A stretch of 37,504 nucleotides of DNA from a virus. Position numbers and translations under genes: made by a program. The stretch spans positions 1 to 37,504 of IMG/VR virus record IMGVR_UViG_3300037347_000028, one strand, 5' to 3'. The notes beneath the pieces were generated by a model. It ran no database searches. It had not been told where the DNA came from and worked only from the letters and a program-made list of their open reading frames with translations. This document shows positions 33,052 through 37,504 of this stretch, one piece after another (the first letter of the stretch is position 1; every line of letters starts with the position of its first letter).

Positions 33052-33597
33052 TTAGTCCTCTTCCTTTGCTGTTATAATTTCGACTTGGATAGTTGCTGGT
33101 GTACTTTGTAGCTTATCGCCTTTTGAGGTAAGGTCGTTTTTGATTGGTGCGTAATCTCCATCCATTTTGTTGAGTTCAGCAATAGCCGCCTTTCGTTCGT
33201 TATAATCGGGCACGACGTTAATCTCAAAGGTGGTCCCCAGAGGACCTGGAACTTCTTTAAGTAGTTTAATATCGGCGCGGGCTATTTGCGTCAGTATCTC
33301 CATGCGCTCGAGTTTGTTCATAATCCTATCTCGCGATCCGTCAAGCTCCATTTCTATTAATTGCTTCTCTTTCGCTAAGGCAATTTTCTTCATGGTTTGG
33401 GCCTGCCTGGCTTCTTGTACTAGGTTTTGAGTGCCTGCGAAGCGCTCCTTTGCCACTTTGTAGTACTTGTCAAAAGTTCGATCAGCGGTTCCATACTGAT
33501 CCTGAATGATCGTGAGTATATCTCCACGTTTTGTGCTAAAATCCATTTCGGAGAGAATAGCGTTTATCAATATTTCTTGTCTGGCGTTATAATTCAT
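33052..33597 (-). CDS. Putative terminase small subunit
   Basis: The 181-aa protein has an N-terminal helix-turn-helix-like part (RQEILINAILSEMDFSTKRG, YGTADRTFDKYYKVAKERF, about 6-55), a central coiled coil (AQTMKKIALAKEKQLIEMEL) and a flexible C-terminal tail ending AKEED. DNA-binding plus oligomerising coiled coil directly before terL is the layout of small terminases that recognise the packaging site. It is the first gene of the late operon. Its ATG lies only 4 bases after an exact -7 box, so the message may be leaderless, or M18 may be used. Confidence 0.75.
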   Translation of the reverse strand: MNYNARQEILINAILSEMDFSTKRGDILTIIQDQYGTADRTFDKYYKVAKERFAGTQNLVQEARQAQTMKKIALAKEKQLIEMELDGSRDRIMNKLERMEILTQIARADIKLLKEVPGPLGTTFEINVVPDYNERKAAIAELNKMDGDYAPIKNDLTSKGDKLQSTPATIQVEIITAKEED

Positions 33598-33601
33598 TTG
33601 A

Positions 33602-33634
33602 CAAATATATAATTTAATTCAATACCAAAACAAA
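33602..33634 (-). promoter_or_regulatory. Promoter candidate of the late operon
   Basis: The minus strand has TATATTTG at 33609-33602, an exact TAnnTTTG box, with TTTG boxes 16 and 21 bases upstream (33629-33626 and 33634-33631). Neither spacing is the best 18-20, but both are near. The terminase small subunit ATG follows after 4 bases. Confidence 0.6.
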
Positions 33635-33696
33635 AAAAGTAAAAATAAATATAAATAATTTTAAAGAAACAAAGATAAACAGCGTGAAAATTTCTT

Positions 33697-33736
33697 GTTT
33701 ACAGGTCAAACCGCGCTACCATTGGGCTAAGGCGGT
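33697..33736 (-). other. tRNA 5'-half-like segment
   Basis: The minus strand reads ACCGCCT-TA-GCCCAATGGTAGCGC, closely resembling an acceptor 5' strand, U8-A9 and a D arm with the GG pair in the loop, followed by a GTTT/AAAC stem with a 7-base loop GACCTGT. U33 is absent, the D stem has a C-C mismatch and no T arm or acceptor 3' strand follows, so it cannot be a working tRNA as it stands. Confidence 0.35.
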
Positions 33737-33920
33737 AAATAAACAAATAAACAATAAAAACGCCAAAACTCTTAAGAGGCTATATATTAATATATACTAT
33801 TATACTATAACTACTATATTATAATAATTATTATTATTAATTATTAGTTAACTATTGTTTACTTTGTATATTACCCCCTCAGCCCCCGCCGTTACTGACT
33901 CGGGAGGTAAACGATGTTTT

Positions 33921-33946
33921 GTTGCTTTTTGTTGCTCTCTGTTGCT
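33921..33946. repeat. Three GTTGCT direct repeats with exact 10-bp period
   Basis: GTTGCT begins at 33921, 33931 and 33941, one helical turn apart, so three protein monomers could bind the same DNA face. A single further GTTGCT lies in the other control region near 11489. Its neighbour is a GC-rich patch in otherwise AT-rich DNA, close to the small terminase gene. Confidence 0.6.
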
Positions 33947-34011
33947 TAGCGATATTAAACTTCCTAGCATTGGCGGGGCTTTGCGACAGTTTAGTATAAA
34001 AACAAAAAAAG

Positions 34012-34029
34012 CGCTTCATGGCAGAAGCG
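34012..34029 (-). terminator. Second of two tandem terminators ending the small-gene operon
   Basis: CGCTTC/GAAGCG forms a 6-bp stem with a 6-base loop, followed on the minus strand by CTTTTTTTG (34011-34003). It backs up the terminator at 34072-34108 and insulates the late operon from early transcription. Confidence 0.75.
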
Positions 34030-34071
34030 AATAGGATCTAAGTTTATAAATTATTAGGTTTTATAAAACAG

Positions 34072-34108
34072 AAAAGCCCAAAACGTAATTTACTCGCTTT
34101 GGGCTTTT
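34072..34108 (-). terminator. First tandem terminator ending the small-gene operon
   Basis: An 11-bp perfect stem AAAAGCCCAAA/TTTGGGCTTTT encloses a 15-base loop and has T runs on both strands, so it can work in both directions. It lies about 90 bases after the last small gene. Confidence 0.8.
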
Positions 34109-34195
34109 GGTTGTTTGTTTGTTTACTTTGTTTACTTATTAGCTTAATAGCCTAATAGTGGGGGCTAAGCGAGGAACAAAGATACTTTTTATTGT

Positions 34196-34363
34196 TTACG
34201 TAATTTTTTCGAGCGCTCTGATTATTTGATCATCATCATGTAGGAATTTACTTCGGGTGTAAATTAGCCAATCATAGAATTTTGTTCGCTTGTCGTCCTG
34301 TGGGCTTAATTGCTGCACTAGCTGCGCGGCTAATTTCTCTTTTTTGCTTATTACTTTTGTCAT
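34196..34363 (-). CDS. Small protein of unknown function (55 aa)
   Basis: I start this gene at the ATG at 34363, giving MTKVISKKEKLAAQLVQQLS... ending RALEKIT. A longer version of the frame (to 34531) overlaps the 62-aa gene in another frame and its added part is poor in structure, so I reject it. The product is helical and basic with a KRTKFYDWLIYTRSKFLHDD core. It starts 19 bases after the previous stop and is the last gene before the tandem terminators. No family recognised. Confidence 0.6.
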   Translation of the reverse strand: MTKVISKKEKLAAQLVQQLSPQDDKRTKFYDWLIYTRSKFLHDDDQIIRALEKIT

Positions 34364-34382
34364 TTTGTAAGATTTTAGGGTA

Positions 34383-34571
34383 TTATTTTTGTTTCCATTC
34401 TTTAGTACACCGAGAGCTTTTATAGTTAAACATTCCTGCAAGGGCGTATTCCCACGACATCGTATTAACATATCTGTTAAAATCTTTCTGGCTTTGGTCT
34501 TTTTTTCTGGTAAATTCGTCGACTGTTTCAACGCCCTGAGATGTTCGCATATTTAAATAAATTGTGTTCAT
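34383..34571 (-). CDS. Small protein of unknown function (62 aa)
   Basis: The product MNTIYLNMRTSQGVETVDEF... contains WEYALAGMFNYKSSRCTKEW near its end. It reads like a compact folded protein, with an aromatic- and charge-balanced composition. It is coupled to the 100-aa gene by a 4-base overlap. I recall similar short proteins in Bacteroidetes phages but cannot assign a function. Confidence 0.65.
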   Translation of the reverse strand: MNTIYLNMRTSQGVETVDEFTRKKDQSQKDFNRYVNTMSWEYALAGMFNYKSSRCTKEWKQK

Positions 34572-34870
34572 ACTGTTATGATTTTAGTAGTTATTTGTAT
34601 TTTTTCGCCTGTTTGGCCGCCTCTCGGCGCGTCATTACTCGCTATGTATTCAAGTTTTAAGCGCTGCAGAGCCTCAATTAACTCGCCTCTCTTATCTATT
34701 AGGCTGCTATGTTTCCAGGTGCTGCCCTGGCTATATACGGGACGGAATACTGTTTCTCCCTCGGTTATTAGCCTAAGCCATTGTAATAATATTGATCCTT
34801 TTCTTAATTGCTTACTTGCTACTAACTTATCAATTCTCTTAGTTAACGCGCTGCTTTTAGTTGTTTTCAT
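34568..34870 (-). CDS. Unknown basic protein (100 aa)
   Basis: The 100-aa product starts MKTTKSSALTKRIDKLVASK and has a central KGSILLQWLRLITEGETVFR segment and a helical LIDKRGELIEALQRLKLEYI part. It is probably soluble and basic at its N terminus. It begins a closely spaced set of three small genes running to the tandem terminators. No known family; early host-interaction roles are common for genes in this place but not shown here. Confidence 0.65.
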   Translation of the reverse strand: MKTTKSSALTKRIDKLVASKQLRKGSILLQWLRLITEGETVFRPVYSQGSTWKHSSLIDKRGELIEALQRLKLEYIASNDAPRGGQTGEKIQITTKIITV

Positions 34871-34923
34871 GGTGTTGGTATTTTAGGGTAAACAGAAGTT
34901 TACCCGATTAAATTTTTTAGGGC

Positions 34924-35406
34924 TTAAAAGCTATTACCCTCTTTTGTAAATTCGTATTCGTTTGATATTAGTGCTTCGCTAATTGCCTTGTCGCTTTGTA
35001 AATATTCGCATTCATTTTGAAGCATTACAGAATAGGCCTCTAATAATTCATTTAAAAATTCAGTTTCTAAATCTTCTCTTTCCTCATCGTTTTCTTCGTC
35101 TTCGTCGATTTTTAAATAATCTTGAATGTACTTACTTGCTATTAAATAGGTGTCGCAAATTTCCCCGTGTTCATTTAGTATGTTTTCAGCTACTTGTGTG
35201 CTGTCTAGTACAAAATCTCCTTTAGCGTGCCTATTTCTGTCTAAATCGAAAGATGCTATTTTTAATCCTATGTTTTCCGCATCTTCATACGTGAATTGCC
35301 ACCACCCAAAGTCTACATTAATTTCAATATTTGAATTGGTAGCATTTTCTTTTGCGTTTTCGTTTAATTCGTTAAACAGATAAACTTTTGTTCTAATTGT
35401 TCTCAT
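34924..35406 (-). CDS. Acidic phage protein of a widespread unnamed type (160 aa)
   Basis: The protein starts MRTIRTKVYLFNELNENAKE, followed by a VDFGWWQFTYEDAENIGLKI segment (31-50) and FDLDRNRHAKGDFVLDS (53-69). The KVYLF.EL.ENAKE.A start is shared by many phage proteins of unknown function. The C-terminal half is very acidic (DEDEENDEEREDLETEF, about 97-113), which may mimic nucleic acid. Alternatives include an anti-restriction-like DNA mimic, but I have no direct proof. It stands alone between two short gaps. Confidence 0.7.
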   Translation of the reverse strand: MRTIRTKVYLFNELNENAKENATNSNIEINVDFGWWQFTYEDAENIGLKIASFDLDRNRHAKGDFVLDSTQVAENILNEHGEICDTYLIASKYIQDYLKIDEDEENDEEREDLETEFLNELLEAYSVMLQNECEYLQSDKAISEALISNEYEFTKEGNSF

Positions 35407-35476
35407 AATTTTCTCGCCTTTTTAATTGGAAGAGGCTATCCGTTTTAAATTTTAAAAATGATGTTTTGAAGTTGTG

Positions 35477-35692
35477 TTAAAAAATATAATCATCTAAATT
35501 GTTATTATAGTTGTTTTTAAGGTAGCTTTTATCTTCAATTCTATAGGAATGATTAATATGATTATCATTTAATAGATAAATAATAGTATTAAGGTCTCCA
35601 ATTTTTCCCTTAAATTCTGAATGTTTAAGTATTACTCCCGTTACATTATTTTTAATTAAAATAATGTATGTTTTTTTTGTTTCTGTTTTCAT
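35477..35692 (-). CDS. Small protein of unknown function (71 aa)
   Basis: The product MKTETKKTYIILIKNNVTGV... begins with a beta hairpin-like part (TYIILIKNNVTGVILKHSEF) and ends with an Asn/Tyr-rich tail NNYNNNLDDYIF. Composition suggests a small soluble fold. It lies in the small-gene operon, 11 bases after the 25-codon frame. Unrecognised. Confidence 0.6.
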   Translation of the reverse strand: MKTETKKTYIILIKNNVTGVILKHSEFKGKIGDLNTIIYLLNDNHINHSYRIEDKSYLKNNYNNNLDDYIF

Positions 35693-35703
35693 GATGTTGG
35701 TTT

Positions 35704-35781
35704 TTAATAGTTAATATTTAAGGCCTTGCCGCCGTATAAAAAGAAAGAAATTTTGTTGAAGATAGTTTTTAATGTTTTCAT
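35704..35781 (-). CDS. Very small basic peptide frame (25 aa)
   Basis: The frame encodes MKTLKTIFNKISFFLYGGKA ending LNINY. It starts one base after the previous stop, in a CAATAACATGAAAAC context identical to that of the upstream gene start, which supports translation. The peptide is amphipathic and could lie on a membrane. At 25 residues chance occurrence remains possible. Confidence 0.4.
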   Translation of the reverse strand: MKTLKTIFNKISFFLYGGKALNINY

Positions 35782-35782
35782 G

Positions 35783-35935
35783 TTATTGCTTTTTTGCTAA
35801 TTCGTTTATATATGTGTTTAAGTCCTGTAATAGGTTAAGATTATCGGCGGTCAGAACTACTTTTTTTAAAAGTGAACTTCTTAATTTTAAAATTTCGCTA
35901 TCCGTGAGCATTAAATTTATTGAAATAGTTTTCAT
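35783..35935 (-). CDS. Small helical protein (50 aa)
   Basis: The product MKTISINLMLTDSEILKLRS... ends NTYINELAKKQ. It has a short beta start and a long helix, like a small DNA-binding or antitoxin-type dimer, but no family is recognised. It begins one base after the stop of the 80-aa gene and ends one base before the next start, so it is clearly part of the operon. Confidence 0.6.
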   Translation of the reverse strand: MKTISINLMLTDSEILKLRSSLLKKVVLTADNLNLLQDLNTYINELAKKQ

Positions 35936-35936
35936 G

Positions 35937-36179
35937 TTATTGTCTGTTTTTTAATTCCTGGTTAATATAGTACTTTGTCGTTTCGTCGTTTTCAAGTATA
36001 AAATCGTACCCATTCCAGGTGTTATACGCAGGTGGCGTATAATTGTTAGTACATTTGACACGGATTGCGGCACCTGAATTAAAAACCGATATAGCAAAGT
36101 ATAAATAGCATTTTTGACTTTTCAAGGCCCTTTTTAGTTCTTTTGTGTCTGTTTCTGATAGTGTACATGTTAATGTCAT
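35937..36179 (-). CDS. Small protein of unknown function (80 aa)
   Basis: The product MTLTCTLSETDTKELKRALK... has a central YLYFAISVFNSGAAIRVKCT stretch and an aromatic YTPPAYNTWNGYDFILEND segment. Three Cys are present (residues 5, 24 and 43 by count). It is the first gene after the terminator at 36290-36312 and element C at 36244-36277, so it leads the small-gene operon. No family recognised. Confidence 0.65.
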   Translation of the reverse strand: MTLTCTLSETDTKELKRALKSQKCYLYFAISVFNSGAAIRVKCTNNYTPPAYNTWNGYDFILENDETTKYYINQELKNRQ

Positions 36180-36243
36180 AATATTGTTTTTTTAGTGCTT
36201 CAGCTTTATTGCTGTTGTAAAAATACGAAAGATATACATAAAA

Positions 36244-36277
36244 CGTATTACATTAAATGTTAAATTATTGTTAAATT
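36244..36277. promoter_or_regulatory. Operator-like element, copy C (rearranged)
   Basis: CGTATTAC is followed by two TGTTAAAT units with an 11-bp period (36258-36276). The same two motifs form copies A and B, but here the TGTTAAA pair points the other way relative to CGTATTAC. It lies 65-98 bases upstream of the 80-aa gene, ahead of the small-gene operon. Confidence 0.5.
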
Positions 36278-36289
36278 AACTAACTGTAA

Positions 36290-36312
36290 AAGCCCCGCAT
36301 AAAGCAGGGCTT
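36290..36312 (-). terminator. Terminator after the 281-aa gene
   Basis: AAGCCC/GGGCTT plus an inner GC/GC pair form a stem with one mismatch and a short loop, followed on the minus strand by TTTTAC. It lies about 22 bases after the stop of the 281-aa gene and separates it from the small-gene operon. Confidence 0.7.
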
Positions 36313-36333
36313 GAACAACAAAAAAGCAAATTT

Positions 36334-37179
36334 TTATAAAAGCGGTTTCATTACTCTATGCATCGATTTGAGATTAATTTTATGACAGCCTATAGTTAAG
36401 GTACCGTTTATAGATGTAACTGTGTACTTGTCAATTTGAAACCCTTTTATATCTTTACCCGATAGGATCAAAGAATACAATATTTTAGCCCCCTCAACAC
36501 CTACGCTAACTTGCTGCGATGTTTCAATAAAAAAGCCGTTTTCTGATAGCCGTACATAGTCTTGATCGCCTCTCCATATTCGGTTAATTTCATGCGTATA
36601 AAACTTATTAATTTCTATCGCCGTTTTAACTTTTGCGGCTTTTAACTTTGCGGCTTTCTCGGCCTTAATTATTGCCTCTTTTTTAGCTAAATATTCCGAA
36701 TAGTCGGAACCGCTAAAAATTAAATATATTTCTTCAATTGCCAAAATAGTGAAAATATCATTTCGGCGATCGGACCAATTTAGCCACTCATTAAACTCTT
36801 TATATAAGCTATGTGCTGGCAATATATAAAGCTCCTTTTTATTTGCGCGCTGCAATTTTTGCGCGTAAAATTCTAATTTAGCTAAAACCGTTTCGGGGTC
36901 CGTATCGCTTGTGTAAAATCTTTTAAGGTGCCTAGAGGCTGCCTGTAGTTCGCTTATATGTTTTCTAGTTGTTACCGAATATCCCGCATTATTAATAATT
37001 AAGGCGCTTTCGCCGTTCGCATTCTCTGTGAACTCGCCTAATAAATAATGTTTCCCATAGGAATAGATTTTTGTAGGTTCGTCAAAAAAAACGTTTCTTG
37101 AGGCGTTACAAGCTTCGTTTTGCTGTTGGTTTGCAAATAAATGCATAACGTCTGATGACTTGGAAAATACTTTTTTCAT
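36334..37179 (-). CDS. Conserved-looking phage protein of unknown function (281 aa)
   Basis: The protein starts MKKVFSKSSDVMHLFANQQQ, then RNVFFDEPTKIYSYGKHYLL (28-47), ALIINNAGYSVTTRKHISEL (59-78) and a Lys/Ala-rich helix (KKEAIIKAEKAAKLKAAKVK, about 165-184) before a C-terminal beta domain. The N-terminal pattern VFS..S.V.HLFA.Q....A......FF....IYSYG.HY.LGE is one I recall as widespread in Bacteroidetes phages, without a known role. It forms its own transcription unit between element B and the terminator at 36.3 kb, as an early regulated gene would. Confidence 0.75.
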   Translation of the reverse strand: MKKVFSKSSDVMHLFANQQQNEACNASRNVFFDEPTKIYSYGKHYLLGEFTENANGESALIINNAGYSVTTRKHISELQAASRHLKRFYTSDTDPETVLAKLEFYAQKLQRANKKELYILPAHSLYKEFNEWLNWSDRRNDIFTILAIEEIYLIFSGSDYSEYLAKKEAIIKAEKAAKLKAAKVKTAIEINKFYTHEINRIWRGDQDYVRLSENGFFIETSQQVSVGVEGAKILYSLILSGKDIKGFQIDKYTVTSINGTLTIGCHKINLKSMHRVMKPLL

Positions 37180-37238
37180 GGTCTTGCTTTTTTAATTGAT
37201 TAATTGTTGGTGCAAATATCGAAATAACATTTTGATAA

Positions 37239-37275
37239 CGTATTACGTTTTTATTACTTTAACATTTATTTAACA
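37239..37275. promoter_or_regulatory. Repeated 37-bp operator-like element, copy B
   Basis: This copy differs from 5964-6000 at a single base. It lies 60-97 bases upstream of the 281-aa gene. A near-miss -7 box (GATATTTG on the minus strand, 37221-37214) follows it, so the element would sit at or just upstream of RNA polymerase, as in copy A. Confidence 0.65.
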
Positions 37276-37338
37276 TTTACTTTAATTTAAAAATTGCAAA
37301 CTTTGCAGGATCTAAAATATATACCTTATAAGAATAAA

Positions 37339-37504
37339 TCAAAATATAATTTTATCGGCGTCTACCTTAATAGGACCAATAGGACCAATAGGACCAATAG
37401 GACCAATAGGACCAATAGGACCAATAGGACCAATAGGACCAATAGGACCAATAGGACCAATAGGACCAATAGGACCAATAGGACCAATAGGACCAATAGG
37501 ACCA
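37339..37504 (-). CDS. C-terminal end of a collagen-like Gly-Pro-Ile repeat protein (5' truncated)
   Basis: The minus strand runs in open frame from the window edge as 15 perfect Gly-Pro-Ile triplets, all coded GGT CCT ATT, then KVDADKIIF and a TGA stop at 37341-37339. Gly at every third residue is the collagen rule, and Pro at position X favours a triple helix; Ile at Y is unusual. Phage collagen-like repeats mostly occur in fibres or other trimeric structural proteins. Start and N-terminal domain lie outside the window. The strand agrees with all other genes. Confidence is limited by the edge and by possible assembly inflation of the repeat. Confidence 0.65.
   Translation of the reverse strand, partial: GPIGPIGPIGPIGPIGPIGPIGPIGPIGPIGPIGPIGPIGPIGPIKVDADKIIF
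37369..37504. repeat. 9-bp tandem repeat AATAGGACC, about 15 copies
   Basis: AATAGGACC repeats perfectly 15.1 times to the window edge. The period of nine keeps reading frame, in agreement with the collagen-like gene on the minus strand. Perfect codon-level identity shows the array is young, unstable by slippage, or generated in assembly. Confidence 0.95.

Larger units (their letters stand above)
33635..34195. promoter_or_regulatory. Non-coding control region CR2 upstream of the late operon
   Basis: About 560 bases with no well-supported gene. In order leftward it holds a TATCTTTG -7-like box (34184-34177), two terminators (34108-34072 and 34029-34012), a GC-rich patch (33876-33912), three GTTGCT units at 10-bp spacing (33921-33946), a very AT-rich stretch (33781-33860), a block matching CR1 (33737-33774, 33 of 38 positions) and a tRNA 5'-half-like segment (33736-33697). 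GTTTAC/GTAAAC motifs recur throughout. Being next to the small terminase gene, it may also hold the packaging site. Confidence 0.6.

Noticed and set aside
33848-33970. A 40-codon minus-strand frame (MLGSLISLSNREQQ...) in control region CR2
   Set aside because: It covers the phased GTTGCT repeats and GC-rich patch, has no AT-rich leader and no tight spacing to neighbours; chance openness is more likely.
34364-34531. Longer 111-aa version of the gene ending at 34196
   Set aside because: The extra part overlaps the better 62-aa gene in another frame; the ATG at 34363 gives a tidy 19-base gap.
37313-37504. Plus-strand collagen-like ORF at the right edge
   Set aside because: The frame is open from 37316 but has no ATG, while the minus strand has a clean stop and matches the direction of all genes.
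1-37504. Temperate phage with integrase and attachment site
   Set aside because: No integrase, recombinase or partition protein appears among the genes; the tRNA-like pieces alone are not enough.

Overview
The window reads as most of the genome of a tailed, siphovirus-like phage, very probably infecting a member of the Bacteroidetes (Flavobacteriia-like). The reasons are: AT-rich DNA; AT-rich leaders with no convincing Shine-Dalgarno sequences; several promoter candidates of the Bacteroidetes type (a -7 box of form TAnnTTTG, sometimes with TTTG upstream); and a VirE-type primase-helicase with a BT4734-like N-terminal half. Host and virion type are inferences from gene content. Every convincing gene lies on the minus strand, so the genome is read here from right to left. 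Both window ends are perfect short tandem repeats (19 bp on the left, 9 bp on the right), so the sequence probably stops where assembly failed and not at natural genome ends.

In transcription order (high to low coordinates): (1) 37504-37339, the 3' end of a collagen-like Gly-Pro-Ile repeat gene. (2) 37179-34196, small early-type genes in two units, with a terminator at 36.3 kb and tandem terminators at 34.1-34.0 kb. (3) 34195-33598, a non-coding control region. (4) 33597-26888, packaging and head: small and large terminase, portal, protease, HK97-type capsid protein and head-tail connectors. (5) 26884-13058, tail: Ig-bearing tail tube protein, assembly genes, tape measure, tail tip, collar-domain protein and a long repetitive fibre. 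(6) 13028-11540, lysis: holin-like protein, coiled-coil membrane protein, T4-type lysozyme and a lipoprotein with a C-terminal membrane anchor (candidate u-spanin), closed by a terminator. (7) 11505-11190, a second non-coding control region. (8) 11171-464, a helix-turn-helix regulator and the replication module: DUF2800 nuclease-like protein, DUF2815 ssDNA-binding-like protein, family A DNA polymerase, VirE primase-helicase, VRR-NUC nuclease, an Nmad1/MazG-like protein and an SNF2-type helicase. (9) 431-1, a tRNA-like segment, a small membrane protein gene and the 19-bp array.

Two sets of repeated regulatory DNA stand out. A 37-bp element (CGTATTAC plus two TGTTAAA units 11 bp apart) is nearly identical ahead of the primase operon and the 281-aa gene, with a rearranged relative ahead of the small-gene operon. 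Separately, the control regions at 11.2-11.5 kb and 33.6-34.2 kb share blocks rich in TTTGTTTAC/GTAAACAAA and precede the regulator/replication operon and the late operon. This suggests at least two co-regulated gene classes. No integrase, excisionase or partition gene is visible, so lysogeny is unsupported despite the regulator and tRNA-like fragments.

Nine small genes (25-58 codons), most of them fitting tightly between larger genes, were read directly from the sequence.
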